A DNA stretch of 64,000 nt from Phycisphaeraceae bacterium (GCA_028282805.1 JANQHD010000047.1:1-64000); one strand, 5' to 3'; shown: positions 1 to 10,458, numbered from the stretch's first letter. Translations and numbers: made by a program. Notes: a model not told the origin generated them from the sequence alone.

Positions 1-60
1 GAGCGTGCCTTGTTCGCCGAGGCCGCGATGAAGGTGCTCACCTATGCCATCCGGCGTTAG
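1..60 (+). CDS. C-terminal end of an unidentified protein (partial)
   Basis: An open frame enters from the left edge and ends at TAG 58-60. The 19 visible residues read ERALFAEAAMKVLTYAIRR. It is in tail-to-tail contact with the minus-strand gene that stops at 57-59. Nineteen residues are too few to assign a family. Confidence 0.5.
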   Translation, partial: ERALFAEAAMKVLTYAIRR

Positions 61-713
61 GCAAGGCCCCGCAAGACGGAATGGATTCTACTGAGCAAAC
101 TTGCTTCCAACTCGACGCGAGCTAGGGCAGCTTTTAGCTGCTTATTTTCTTCGCTTGTGGCTCGAAGCTGTGTCTTAAGATCGTCAATCGCGCCAGCATG
201 AATATCAACGATCTTTCTTAGTGTTTCAGAATCAACCGCCCCTGTGTTGATCGTTGGATTACCAACGACAGCACCGATACTGCCTGGGCCCTTCGCTGTG
301 CCTGTCACGGTCTGTTTGGGTTGCTGGGGGTGGCGGGATCGCAGGTCGAAGTAGCCGAAGGCGACCGAGCTGATGAGGGCCGTGGTCGCGGCCCATGGGG
401 CGGCTTCGGTTGTGATGTCGATCCAACCGCCTTCCCATTGGATGGCGGCAGACACGGATGGCCATGCGCTGGCAAGACAGCCAAAGGTAAAGAAAGCCGA
501 GGACCGGCGGCGGTACCAGCGTTTGGGGTTGAAGTACAATACAACCGTAAAGGCGGTGGCGATCGCGGCGATGATCCAGGTGCCAGTCCAGGTGGGCGCC
601 AACCAGATGAGGAGGCCGAGGCCGACGATCAGAAGCGAAGCGATGAGGGCCACGAACCACCAGCGGTCGGGGGGTGTCGGGGACTGCGGGGGTTGAGAGG
701 AGCCCGCGGACAT
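57..713 (-). CDS. Hypothetical membrane protein with C-terminal coiled coil
   Basis: 218 aa, not recognised. After a Pro/Ser-rich N-terminus come about four hydrophobic segments (roughly residues 19-40, 44-62, 72-90 and 104-122). A Gly-rich linker containing GNPTINTG follows, then a heptad-like charged helix (about residues 160-215) that looks like a coiled coil. This suggests a membrane anchor with a cytoplasmic oligomerising or partner-binding helix. The 3' half of the gene is clearly less GC-rich than the rest of the window, which fits recent acquisition. It is divergent from the phosphatase gene and their 5' ends are only about 60 bp apart. No function is proposed. Confidence 0.7.
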   Translation of the reverse strand: MSAGSSQPPQSPTPPDRWWFVALIASLLIVGLGLLIWLAPTWTGTWIIAAIATAFTVVLYFNPKRWYRRRSSAFFTFGCLASAWPSVSAAIQWEGGWIDITTEAAPWAATTALISSVAFGYFDLRSRHPQQPKQTVTGTAKGPGSIGAVVGNPTINTGAVDSETLRKIVDIHAGAIDDLKTQLRATSEENKQLKAALARVELEASLLSRIHSVLRGLA

Positions 714-771
714 GGGGCTGAGTATACCACGCGTCTGGGAGGTGGGTGCCGGGTCAAGGTATCATGCAATC

Positions 772-2124
772 ATGGCGAAGCTCATCGCTCTCATCGTGTT
801 GGCGTGCGTGGGGTTTTCGGGCGTGGGGTGCGCGGGGCCGGCTTACTTTGCGAACGGGGTGAAGGTCGGCGAGGTCACGGCGGGCTCGGCGATCGTGTGG
901 ACGCGGCTCGGGGCGAGCGAGACGTTCGACCCGAACACGTACCGCATCGAGCCGAGCGCGGGGGCGGTGCGGTTGATTTACTGGCCGAAGGGCGATGAGG
1001 ACGCGGCAGTCGAAACGGCGTGGGTCGACGTCGACCCGGCCGACGACAGCACGCACCGGTTCGAGTTGAAGGGGCTCAAGGCCGACACGGCGTACGCGTA
1101 CCGGCTGCTCGCGCGGCAGCGCGGCTCAACCGCCATCACCGATCGATTAAGCGGCGAGTTTAAAACCGCGCCGGTGGCGGGCGAGGCGAAGGCGGTGACG
1201 TTTGCGGTGCTGACGGGGCAGAAGTTTCGCAACATGGACGACCCGCCGCGCGGGCACCGGGTGTACAAGACATTGCTCGGCGAAGACCTCGACTTCATGG
1301 TGCACACCGGCGACATTGTTTATTACGACAACGACAAGCCGGGCCCGGTGGCGCGGAGCGTGGGCGAGGCGCGGGCGCACTGGCATCGTTTGTACAACCT
1401 GCAACACGAGCGGGCGTTTCATCGGCGGGTGCCGAGTTACTTCATCAAGGACGACCACGACACGTTGAAGAACGACTGTTGGCCGGGGCAGCGGGCGGGG
1501 GAGCTGACGTTTGCGCAGGGGGTGGCGTTGTTCAAGGAGCAGAACCCGGTGGGCGAGGTGCCGTACCGCACGGTGCGGTGGGGGCGGGACCTGCAGGTGT
1601 GGTTTGCGGAGGGGCGGGAGTTTCGTAGCGCGAACCCGGCGCCCGACGGGCCGGGCAAAACGATTTGGGGCGCGGAGCAAGTCGCGTGGTTCAAGCGGAC
1701 GGTCGAGGCGTCGGACGCGACGTACAAGGTGTTGGTCAGCGCGACGCCGATCGTCGGGCCCGACCGGGGGAACAAGAACGACAACCACGCGAACAAGGGT
1801 TTTAAGCACGAGGGCGACTGGCTGCGGCGGTACCTGAAAGACCGGGGCGTGCACGTCGTGTGCGGCGATCGGCACTGGCAGTACGTTTCTGTCGACGGGG
1901 CGACGGGGCTGTGGGAGTTTTCGTGCGGGCCGACCAGCGACAAGCACGCGGGCGGGTGGAACCCGAACAACAAGCTGGCCGAGCACAAGTTCCTGCGGGT
2001 CAAGGGCGGGTACCTGCTGGTGAAGGTTCGGCCTGCCGCGAACAATCGGTCTGCGGTGTTGACGTTCGAGCACCATGGGGTGGACGGGAAGATGCACCAC
2101 CAGGTGAACTTCGGGGGGCATTGA
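772..2124 (+). CDS. PhoD-like metallophosphatase, lipoprotein
   Basis: 450 aa. Start ATG 772 is preferred over ATG 712 because it opens with a signal peptide ending in a lipobox-like GVGC, so the protein is probably lipid-anchored outside the cytoplasm. An N-terminal Fn3/PhoD_N-like beta domain (about residues 25-135) precedes the metallophosphatase domain. Metal-site motifs seen are HTGDIVYYD, KDDHD and GDRHWQY, typical of PhoD-like phosphodiesterases/alkaline phosphatases. The substrate cannot be told; phosphate scavenging from esters is the family role. A CACCGC-TGAA-GCGGTG hairpin follows the stop. Confidence 0.85.
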   Translation: MAKLIALIVLACVGFSGVGCAGPAYFANGVKVGEVTAGSAIVWTRLGASETFDPNTYRIEPSAGAVRLIYWPKGDEDAAVETAWVDVDPADDSTHRFELKGLKADTAYAYRLLARQRGSTAITDRLSGEFKTAPVAGEAKAVTFAVLTGQKFRNMDDPPRGHRVYKTLLGEDLDFMVHTGDIVYYDNDKPGPVARSVGEARAHWHRLYNLQHERAFHRRVPSYFIKDDHDTLKNDCWPGQRAGELTFAQGVALFKEQNPVGEVPYRTVRWGRDLQVWFAEGREFRSANPAPDGPGKTIWGAEQVAWFKRTVEASDATYKVLVSATPIVGPDRGNKNDNHANKGFKHEGDWLRRYLKDRGVHVVCGDRHWQYVSVDGATGLWEFSCGPTSDKHAGGWNPNNKLAEHKFLRVKGGYLLVKVRPAANNRSAVLTFEHHGVDGKMHHQVNFGGH

Positions 2125-2148
2125 GCGCGCGCGACTGGCCGGACCCGC

Positions 2149-2164
2149 ACCGCTGAAGCGGTGC
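2149..2164. repeat. Short stem-loop after the phosphatase gene
   Basis: A perfect 6-bp inverted repeat, CACCGC and GCGGTG around TGAA, with no T-run. It could protect the mRNA 3' end or be a small palindromic repeat. Confidence 0.4.
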
Positions 2165-2229
2165 TCGCCCGGGGGGAGGTGTTTCGCGGTGGGCGTGTGG
2201 CGGGGTACACTGCGGGGGCGGAGGTCGAC

Positions 2230-3066
2230 ATGCCTGTGACCGGGAACGCATCGGGGCGACGTGGTGGGGTAACGCTGGTTGAGTTGCTGGTGATCATCGC
2301 GGTGGTTGCGCTGATACTTGCGATCGTGCTGCCCGCGACACGGCGGGACCCCACTTCTTACCGGGTTGTGTGCGGTTCGAACCTGCGATCGATCACGCAG
2401 GCTTCGCTCATGCTCGCCGACGAGAACGACGGTGTGTATGTGCCACTCGACGTGGCGGGGCGCGACCACCACCTGGCGTGGGTGAACACGGCGTTGATCG
2501 ATGCGTGGGTCGGCGAGGGGCTTGAAGTGTACACGCTTCGCTGCCCGACGCGGCTCAAAGACACGGTGTATTTCGACGACGTGACGCCCGATGACGACCT
2601 GGCTACGCGACCGGTGTGGGAGCTGGGTTACTTTGTCATGGCCGGTCGGCCGACGACTTTGGACGGCAAGCCCGACGGGCTGCGCGCTTTTGGGCCGGTG
2701 ACGGCTCAACCGGGCGGGGGCGAATGGGTCGTGCCGGTGAACAGCAATCAAGCCGGCGACCTGCCGATCGCGGCGGACCGCAACGAGCTCGGGGCGGACA
2801 CGCTCAAGGGCGCACGTTCGGTGTACCCGCACAAGGGGCGCGACGTGGTTGTGACCGACGCGGGCACCCGACCGACGGACGCCGGAGCGGCGGGGGGCAA
2901 CACGGCTTTCATGGATGGGTCGGTGCGGTTCAACAGGGTGCGCGACTTGCGTGAGTACCACGTCACCGCGTCGGGCAGCGCGACGAACCGGGGGTACTGG
3001 TCGAAAGACGGGAACGTGGCTGAACCCGAGGAAGCCGAGCCGCGAGGGAGCGGGCCGGTGTTTTAA
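2230..3066 (+). CDS. Prepilin-type N-methylation domain protein
   Basis: 278 aa from ATG 2230. The N-terminus carries a type IV pilin/type II secretion pseudopilin processing site: short basic leader ending RRGG, then VTLVE with the conserved Glu at +5, then a hydrophobic helix (VVALILAIVL). The rest is a globular extracytoplasmic domain with a C-terminal GNTAFMDGSVRF segment, the H-X-G-like motif seen in the many planctomycete pseudopilin-like proteins. It would be cut by a prepilin peptidase and anchored or assembled at the membrane; the specific role is unknown. No pilus assembly genes are adjacent. Confidence 0.8.
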   Translation: MPVTGNASGRRGGVTLVELLVIIAVVALILAIVLPATRRDPTSYRVVCGSNLRSITQASLMLADENDGVYVPLDVAGRDHHLAWVNTALIDAWVGEGLEVYTLRCPTRLKDTVYFDDVTPDDDLATRPVWELGYFVMAGRPTTLDGKPDGLRAFGPVTAQPGGGEWVVPVNSNQAGDLPIAADRNELGADTLKGARSVYPHKGRDVVVTDAGTRPTDAGAAGGNTAFMDGSVRFNRVRDLREYHVTASGSATNRGYWSKDGNVAEPEEAEPRGSGPVF

Positions 3067-3550
3067 TGGCGCGCATGGGAAATACCGGGGCGGTGCGAAA
3101 AATTATTTTGCGGGCGGGCCGGATCACCCGTTTGGGGTGGTGGGCCATCATGTTGCGCTGGGTGGCGGGGGCGACCACTATGGCTAGCCCGAGGGCGGGC
3201 GGTGGGCCGTTGGCGGAATTGGCGATATCGCGTTGATCGGCTTGAATCGCGGTTTTCGGCCTTGCAATTGGGTCCGGGTTTGTTATTTTACATTTTGTAA
3301 ATCGTCAATTGAACGGGTCTAAGTCCGATGGGCGATGAACAGAAGTGTGACCGAACGGAGGCGGGTGGGCCGTTCGGCCGGCCCGTTGCCGGGTACTCGA
3401 AGGCGTGAATCTTTGTGTGGACCAAACCGCGAACGACAACACCGCGAAGGAACGGATGCCTTGCTTTGCCGTGGGCGCGAAGGGTGTGTTTCGTTTGTGT
3501 GAGCGTGTGAAAGAACAGGGCCGCTGAGTGTGGCCGGGAGTTCGTTTGGG
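3067..3550. other. 480-bp gap without a convincing gene
   Basis: Between the prepilin-like gene and the merR-type gene no ORF has good coding character. It holds an AT-rich patch at 3,275-3,305 with a perfect dyad, TTTACA and TGTAAA around TTT (3,287-3,301), in otherwise GC-rich sequence. This is a plausible promoter or operator for the plus-strand genes downstream. No tRNA or known RNA motif was recognised. Confidence 0.5.
3287..3301. promoter_or_regulatory. AT-rich dyad, possible operator
   Basis: TTTACA-TTT-TGTAAA, a perfect 6+3+6 inverted repeat about 250 bp before the MerR-type gene. A -35 like TTGCAA lies at about 3,262. The binding protein is unknown. Confidence 0.35.
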
Positions 3551-3814
3551 ATGACAGCAACCAGCAGTTCAACCGCACCGATCGTGCCGCCCAAGCTCTA
3601 CCGCATCGGGGAGATCGTCCGCCACACCGGGCTGAGCCGGCAGACGATCCACAACTACACGGTGCTGGGTTTGATCAGCGAGACGGACTGGACGCCGGGC
3701 GGTCATCGGCTCTACGAGGAGTCGGTGTTCTTCCGGCTGCAGCGTGTGGCGGAGTTGAAATCGCGGCGGAGTATCGCGGAGATCAAGAGGATCCTCGACA
3801 GCGACTCGGCCTGA
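3551..3814 (+). CDS. MerR-type helix-turn-helix protein, DNA-binding domain only
   Basis: 87 aa from ATG 3551 (GGGAG at 3,536-3,540); GTG 3530 would add 7 residues. After a Ser/Thr-rich tail, residues 18-85 form a MerR winged helix: LYRIGEIVRHTGLS, then GLISETDWTPGGHRLY and SIAEIKRIL. It stops where the dimerisation helix and effector domain of full MerR proteins would begin, so sensing must differ or be absent. Only 45 bp separate it from the TPR gene; a role in controlling the downstream flagellar block is possible but rests on position only. Confidence 0.8.
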   Translation: MTATSSSTAPIVPPKLYRIGEIVRHTGLSRQTIHNYTVLGLISETDWTPGGHRLYEESVFFRLQRVAELKSRRSIAEIKRILDSDSA

Positions 3815-3859
3815 TCGGCCGGTCGGTACTGTGCGTTGGAGCGAAAGGATGCGCCCGGC

Positions 3860-6286
3860 GTGACCGAAGAAAGCCCCGACAAATCGTCGCCCACCCTGGT
3901 TCAGGTCTGGCAGTTGCCGCTGTTGCTCGTGGCGGTGTTGCTGCTGGTGGCGGGCTTTTTCATGTCGTCGCCCGAGACGCCGCCGCCGGATCCGCGCGCG
4001 CCGCTGATCGAGGCGCGGTCGCTGATCACCGCCGAGCGGTACGAAGACGCGATCGAGGTGCTCAAGGGCGTGGCCGCGGCGCCGACGCCGTTGCCCGACG
4101 ACGAGTTGCAAGCCGAGTGGCACGTGCTGTACGGCGACGCGGTGGCGCGGCTGCTGCGTGTCAAGGACTGGTCGAACAAGGAAAACCATCAGCTGGTGGT
4201 CGACCGCTACCAGAGCGCGCAGGAGCTCGGGCGTGAGCTGGACAACCGCCAGCTGGAGATATTGGCCGACAGCCTGCTTGAGCTCGGCCGGGGCGAGGAG
4301 GCGTGGGCGTTGCGCGAGAAGTTCGGCGAGTCGGGCGTGGAGGTGCGTAACCGGCTGCGGCGTCGCCACCTCGAGGTGATCGCCGGCCAGCCCGACAAGG
4401 CCCGGGAAGCGATCGAGGGCCTGATGAGTTTCGCCACGGACAAGGGCGTGGGGCGGGAGCACCGGATATGGGCCATCGCTCGGCAGGCGGAGATACTGCT
4501 GCGCGACCGCGACCCGGTCGGCGCCGAGTTTTTGCTGCAGCGCTGGATGCCGCAGTTCGGTTACGGCGAGCCGGGCGTCAACGACATCGGCGAGCTGTTG
4601 GTGCTGCTGGGCAAGGCGTACCTGGCCAACGGCAACCACCGCTCGGCCGAACGGCAGTACCTCGAAGCCCAGCAGATGCTCGACGCGATCGACCCGATGC
4701 AGGGCGAGGCGTTGGCGGACCTGGGGCGTATCCGTTACGAGGAAGACAACGTGCCCGATGCGCTGGAGCTTTTCAACGGCGCGATCGAGCAGTTCCCCAA
4801 CACGCCGGCTTACCTGCGGGCGCTGGTGGGGCAGGCCGAGTGTTACGCGCGGTTGGGCGACGGGGCCAGCGCGCTGGCCAGTTACACGCTGGCGGTGGAG
4901 CGTGTGACCGAGCGCGGCGCCGACCCGGCGTGGGTCGACCGGGTGGCCGAGTCGCTGGCGACGCAGCGTGAGTGGCGGCTGTCGCAGGACGAGTACGAGG
5001 TGGCGTTGAAGCTGTTGGAGCAGGAGCAGAGGCTGCACGGCGCGGCGTTGCCGCGGGCGCTGATGCTGAAGATCGCCTCGGCGCACGAGCGGTTGGCCGG
5101 GCGGATCGTGGGCGGCGACGACTCGTCGGACCAGCGCGAGCGCATGCGTGCGCTCGACGCGGCGACCCGCGCGGAGGTCGCCCGGCACTACAAGGCCGCG
5201 GCCGACCAGTACGACGCCCACGCCCAGCAGGCGATCGACAACCACGACGTCGACGGTTACAGCGAGAGCATGTGGCGCGCCGCCGACTGCTACGACAAGG
5301 CCGGCCGGCACGACCTGGCGATCCGCGCGTTTCAGGACTACGCCAAGACGCGCGAGGACGACCCGCGCCGCTTGCGGGTCACCTTCCGCCTGGCCCAGGC
5401 GCACCACGCCGAGGCGCAGTTCCAGCTCGCGGCGGACATGTACCAGCAGCTGGTCGAACAGAACCCCAAGAGCCCCGAGGCGTACGCGTCGCTGGTGCCG
5501 TTGGCCCGCTGTTATTTGGCGATCGGCACCGACAAGTGGCCGCGCGCCGAGCAGGTGCTGCTGGCGGTCGTCACCGACCACGAGGCGCTGCGCCCCGAGA
5601 GCCGGGAGTACCGCGAGGCGCTGATCGAGCTCGGCCGGCTGTACTACAAGCGCGGCGAAGAGGGCGACTACGTCAAGGCGATCGAGCGGCTCAACGAGGC
5701 GGTGGCGCGCTACGGCGAGGACGAGCTGCTGCCCGACCTGCTGTTCCAGCTGGGCGACGCGTACCGCAAGAGCGTGGCGCAGATCGACAAGAAGCTCGAG
5801 GAGCCGCTGCCTCCGAGCCAGCGCGCCAAGTTCCGTGCCGAACGCGCCAACCGGCTCGCCGAGGCGCAGCGCGCGTTCGATCGGGTGATCCGCATGTACG
5901 AGGCCGGCGACACCGACCGGCTCAGCGACCTGCACAAGCTGTACTTGCGCAACGGCTACTTCTACCGCGCCGACTGCGCCTACGACCTGGGTCGGTACGA
6001 TGGGCCCAACGGCTCGATCGCGCTGTACGACGCGGCGGTGCAGCGATACAGCAAAGAGCCCGCCGTGCTCATCGCGCTGATCCAGATCGTCAACAGCTAC
6101 TGCGAGCTCGGCGAGTACGACAAGGCGCGCACCGCCAACGAACGCGCCAAGGTGCACCTCGAACGCATACCCGACGAGGCGTTCAACGACCCGAACCTGC
6201 CGATGGACCGAGACCATTGGCGGCGTTGGCTGGAGTGGACCAGCCAGCTCAGCGCCGTGAGTGACGCCGCGGCCGACTCGCCGTAA
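3860..6286 (+). CDS. Membrane-anchored tetratricopeptide-repeat protein
   Basis: 808 aa from GTG 3860, which has AAGGA at 3,845-3,849; TTG 3836 would add 8 residues. One N-terminal transmembrane helix (LPLLLVAVLLLVAGFFM, about residues 19-36) anchors a long alpha-helical region of degenerate TPR-like repeats (A..L..G....A...Y) to the C-terminus. It probably scaffolds a protein complex in the periplasm or at the membrane. It lies directly upstream of the flagellar genes on the same strand with a gap of only 46 bp, so it may be co-transcribed. No flagellar TPR family was recognised. Confidence 0.75.
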   Translation: MTEESPDKSSPTLVQVWQLPLLLVAVLLLVAGFFMSSPETPPPDPRAPLIEARSLITAERYEDAIEVLKGVAAAPTPLPDDELQAEWHVLYGDAVARLLRVKDWSNKENHQLVVDRYQSAQELGRELDNRQLEILADSLLELGRGEEAWALREKFGESGVEVRNRLRRRHLEVIAGQPDKAREAIEGLMSFATDKGVGREHRIWAIARQAEILLRDRDPVGAEFLLQRWMPQFGYGEPGVNDIGELLVLLGKAYLANGNHRSAERQYLEAQQMLDAIDPMQGEALADLGRIRYEEDNVPDALELFNGAIEQFPNTPAYLRALVGQAECYARLGDGASALASYTLAVERVTERGADPAWVDRVAESLATQREWRLSQDEYEVALKLLEQEQRLHGAALPRALMLKIASAHERLAGRIVGGDDSSDQRERMRALDAATRAEVARHYKAAADQYDAHAQQAIDNHDVDGYSESMWRAADCYDKAGRHDLAIRAFQDYAKTREDDPRRLRVTFRLAQAHHAEAQFQLAADMYQQLVEQNPKSPEAYASLVPLARCYLAIGTDKWPRAEQVLLAVVTDHEALRPESREYREALIELGRLYYKRGEEGDYVKAIERLNEAVARYGEDELLPDLLFQLGDAYRKSVAQIDKKLEEPLPPSQRAKFRAERANRLAEAQRAFDRVIRMYEAGDTDRLSDLHKLYLRNGYFYRADCAYDLGRYDGPNGSIALYDAAVQRYSKEPAVLIALIQIVNSYCELGEYDKARTANERAKVHLERIPDEAFNDPNLPMDRDHWRRWLEWTSQLSAVSDAAADSP

Positions 6287-6332
6287 CGCGACGGACAAAA
6301 CCGCGGGCGGAGCCCGCATCGAAAGGTCACGG

Positions 6333-6794
6333 ATGACCGACACTTTGCCCCCGGGCTCGACATCGGAGCTGATCACGCTGCTGGACCGCCAGAAGGCGAT
6401 CTACCACCAGCTGCGCAGCCTCAGCCAGCGGCAGGCCGAGCAGGTCGCCGCCGCCGACCCCGAATCGTTGCTCAACACGCTCTCGCAGCGCCAGGTGCTC
6501 ATCGATCAACTCGTCGAGATCGGCACGTCGGTCGAGCCCTACAAGCGGGCTTGGCCGCAGCTGGTTTCGCAGCTCGACGACGAGACGCGCAGCGAGCTGC
6601 GCAGCCGCATCGAAGCGGTGCAGACGCTGCTCGACGAGATCATCAAGCAGGACGAGGTCGACCGCCAGGCGTTGGTCGGCCACCGCGGCAAGATGGCCGA
6701 CCAGTTGCAGCGCATACGCCAGGGCACCGCGGTGCACAAGGCGTACGGCGCGCCCGTGCCCAGTTCGCCCCGCTTGACGGACAGGAAGGGCTAA
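6333..6794 (+). CDS. flgN: FlgN-like flagellar export chaperone
   Basis: 153 aa from ATG 6333 (AAAGGT upstream); earlier in-frame starts run into the TPR gene. The protein is all-helical with the FlgN layout: an N-terminal helix LITLLDRQKAIYHQLRSLS, then NTLSQRQVLIDQLVEI and a long second coiled region, and a disordered tail. FlgN proteins escort hook-filament junction proteins FlgK and FlgL to the export gate. FlgK and FlgL are not in the window. The assignment rests on shape plus its place 4 bp before the kinase gene. Confidence 0.6.
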   Translation: MTDTLPPGSTSELITLLDRQKAIYHQLRSLSQRQAEQVAAADPESLLNTLSQRQVLIDQLVEIGTSVEPYKRAWPQLVSQLDDETRSELRSRIEAVQTLLDEIIKQDEVDRQALVGHRGKMADQLQRIRQGTAVHKAYGAPVPSSPRLTDRKG

Positions 6795-6798
6795 CGGC

Positions 6799-7673
6799 AT
6801 GACGCAGACGACCGATACGCCGACCGCCGCCCCGCCCGCGCCCCGCGCCGACGAACAGCGCATCGCCGACCTCGGCGAGATCGTGCGCGCCTACAGCGAG
6901 GTCACCCAACGCCTCGAAGAGAGCCACGAAACGCTCAACCGCGAGGTGGTGCACCTGCAACAAGAGTTGGCCTCGGCCAACGCGGCGTTGCAGCGCTCGC
7001 GCCGGCTGGCGGCGCTGGGCGAGATGGCCGCGGGCATCGCCCACGAGATCCGCAACCCGCTCGCGTCGATCCAGCTGTACGCCAACATGCTCGAGACCGA
7101 CCTCGCCGGGTCGCCCGATCAGCGCGACCTGGCGACGAAGATCGCCTCGGCCGTGCGCGGGCTCGACGGCATCGTCAACGACGTGCTCGCGTTCGCCCGC
7201 GAGATCAAGCTGCGCCCCGCCGAGTTCGGCGCCGCCGACCTGTTCGCCCGCGCCGTCGAGGCGGTGCGGCCGATGATCGAGGCGTCCGCCGTCAGCGTGC
7301 AGATGCCGCACGACGACGCGCCGGTCTGTTGCGATTGCGAACTGCTGCACCGGGCTTTGGTGAACCTCGTGCGCAACGCGGTCGAGGCGATGCCGACCGG
7401 CGGCGTGCTGATGCTCAGCGTCGAAACCGCCGGCGCCCACTGCCAGCTGACCGTGCGCGACACCGGCCCGGGCATCGACGCCGACGCCATCGACCGCATC
7501 TTCAACCCGTTTTTCACCACGCGCGCCACCGGCACGGGCCTCGGCCTGGCCATCGTGCACCGCATCATCGATGCGCACGGCGGGTCGATCGCCGTGCACA
7601 ACGACGAGGGCGCCGTGTTCACCCTTTTGCTACCCGTCACAACTTCCGGCGCCGCACACGGAGGTGAAGCCGC

Positions 7674-7677
<4 letters not shown>
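6799..7677 (+). CDS. Cytoplasmic sensor histidine kinase (FleS/FlrB-like)
   Basis: 292 aa with no transmembrane segment. After a disordered N-terminus and a coiled coil (about residues 15-70) comes HisKA with the H-box GIAHEIRNPLASIQLY, then HATPase_c with N-box LVNLVRNAVEAMP, G1 VRDTGPGID and G2 GTGLGLAIVH. The stop overlaps the start of the response regulator by 4 bp (ATGA), so the two are a translationally coupled pair. By position and architecture it resembles flagellar kinases FleS/FlrB, which monitor an assembly checkpoint rather than an external signal; that role is inferred. Confidence 0.85.
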
Positions 7678-9074
<1,397 letters not shown>

Positions 9075-9083
9075 CAACCCGGC

Positions 9084-9100
9084 TTGGCGCAAGAGTTGCG
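9084..9100 (+). promoter_or_regulatory. Sigma-54 like promoter before flgB
   Basis: TTGGCGC, five bases, TTGCG: the invariant GG (9,086-9,087) and GC (9,098-9,099) are 10 bp apart as in -24/-12 promoters. It lies 9 bp after the sigma-54 activator gene and about 165 bp before flgB. The same bases form a palindrome (GCGCAA-GAG-TTGCGC) whose near copy occurs inside flhB, so it could instead be a repeat. Confidence 0.45.
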
Positions 9101-9266
9101 CCCCGGCGGCGCAAGACGTGCGTGCGGCCCGGCCGTGCGGCTGGGGCGTGAACGCGCCCAAGGCCCGCGGCGGCCGCGGTTTGGCGATGAAACGGGGCCG
9201 CGCGGCGGCGCGGCACGGCCGTTGCGGCTCAACCGCCGGTGAACTGCGCGATTGGAAGGTTTGACC

Positions 9267-9701
9267 GTGATCGAAGGGCTGTTCAACTCAGGTTCGATGC
9301 CCGTGCTGGAGCGCATGGCTCAGTTCACCGAGCAGCGCCACCGGCACATCGTCGACGCGATCGCGAACCTGTCGACGCCGAACTACAAGCCGACCGACCT
9401 GGACGTCGGCTCGTTCCAGGCGGCGCTGGCCAAGGCGGTCGACGAGCGGCGCAACGAGACGGGCGGGCCCAACGGCGACCTTCGGGTGCGCCACACCGAC
9501 CAGCTGCGTTTCGAGCCCGACGGCATCGAAACGCAGCCGGGCTTCCGCAACCAGAACCTGTTGTTTCACGACCGCAACAACCGCAGCGTCGAGCACGTGA
9601 TGAAGGACCTGGCCGAGAACGCGATGATGCACAACGCGGCGATCGAGATGCTGCGAAACCAGTTCCACATGCTCGAGACGGCGATCTCGCTACGCGTCTG
9701 A
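9267..9701 (+). CDS. flgB: Flagellar basal-body rod protein FlgB
   Basis: 144 aa from GTG 9267 (GGAAGG at 9,255-9,260). The N-terminal rod signature is ANLSTPNYKPTDLDVGSF and the C-terminus is a helical region with AIEMLRNQFHMLETAISLRV. FlgB is the proximal rod subunit exported through the type III gate. It heads a run of structural genes, followed 21 bp later by flgC. The 190 bp upstream hold the sigma-54 like site. Confidence 0.95.
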   Translation: MIEGLFNSGSMPVLERMAQFTEQRHRHIVDAIANLSTPNYKPTDLDVGSFQAALAKAVDERRNETGGPNGDLRVRHTDQLRFEPDGIETQPGFRNQNLLFHDRNNRSVEHVMKDLAENAMMHNAAIEMLRNQFHMLETAISLRV

Positions 9702-9722
9702 CCGGCGCACGGAGATGATTGA

Positions 9723-10130
9723 ATGTTTGGCGCGTTAGACATTTCGACCTCGGCCCTGGTGGCGCAGCGGACGCGGATCAACACGATCAGCGCGAACATG
9801 GCCAACCAGTTCTCCGTGTACGACGAGCAGGGCAACTACAGCCCGTACCGCCGGCGGGACGTGATCTTCGCGCCCGGCGACCCGGCGACGGGCAACCCCC
9901 ACGGCGTGCACGTGCGCGAGATCAAGCTCGACGACGCGCCGTTCAAGCAGGTGTTCGTCGGCGAGAACCACCCGCTGGCCGACGAGAAGGGCATGATGAA
10001 GATGCCGAACATCGAGCCCATGATGGAGATGATCAACGCCTTGGAGGCCAGCCGGGCCTACGAGGCGAACGTGACGGCCGCCGAGGCGACCAAGAGCATG
10101 CTCAACACCGCGATCCGCCTGATCGCGTAA
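9723..10130 (+). CDS. flgC: Flagellar basal-body rod protein FlgC
   Basis: 135 aa, the usual length. The N-terminal rod helix (ALDISTSALVAQRTRINTISANMAN) is followed by a short central part and a C-terminal EMINALEASRAYEANVTAAEATKSM coil typical of rod proteins. It builds the proximal rod with FlgB and lies between flgB and fliE. Confidence 0.95.
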   Translation: MFGALDISTSALVAQRTRINTISANMANQFSVYDEQGNYSPYRRRDVIFAPGDPATGNPHGVHVREIKLDDAPFKQVFVGENHPLADEKGMMKMPNIEPMMEMINALEASRAYEANVTAAEATKSMLNTAIRLIA

Positions 10131-10148
10131 GGATAAGCGAGGACCACG

Positions 10149-10454
10149 ATGCCCGACCCATTGGGACTCATCGGATCAGCCGGCGGCGCGGGGCCGCCGA
10201 TCAAGCCGCCGGCGCCGGGGCCGGGCGGCGACGGCGCGTCGTTCAAGGACGTGCTGCTGGACAACATCAAGCAGGTCAACGACCTGCAACAGGACGCGCA
10301 CAAGGCGATCGAGGACCTCAACGCCGGCCGGCGCGACGACGTGGCGAACGTGATGATCGCCAAGCAGAAGGCGGACATCGCGTTCAAGGCGTTGCTGGCG
10401 GTGCGGAACAAGATGATGGATGCGTACCAGGAGATCAAGGACGTGCGGGTGTAA
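10149..10454 (+). CDS. fliE: Flagellar hook-basal body protein FliE
   Basis: 101 aa. A Gly/Pro-rich N-terminus leads into the conserved FliE helices (SFKDVLLDNIKQVNDLQ, then VMIAKQKADIAFKALLAVRNKMMDAYQEI). FliE joins the MS ring to the rod. It follows flgC by 18 bp; the gap to fliF carries an inverted pair of heptamer arrays. Confidence 0.95.
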   Translation: MPDPLGLIGSAGGAGPPIKPPAPGPGGDGASFKDVLLDNIKQVNDLQQDAHKAIEDLNAGRRDDVANVMIAKQKADIAFKALLAVRNKMMDAYQEIKDVRV

Positions 10455-10458
10455 AGGA

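Noticed and set aside
3569-6376. A 935-codon minus-strand open frame
   Set aside because: It mirrors the TPR gene and reads as Arg/Leu/Val/His-rich antisense without any domain; long antisense frames are expected in high-GC DNA.
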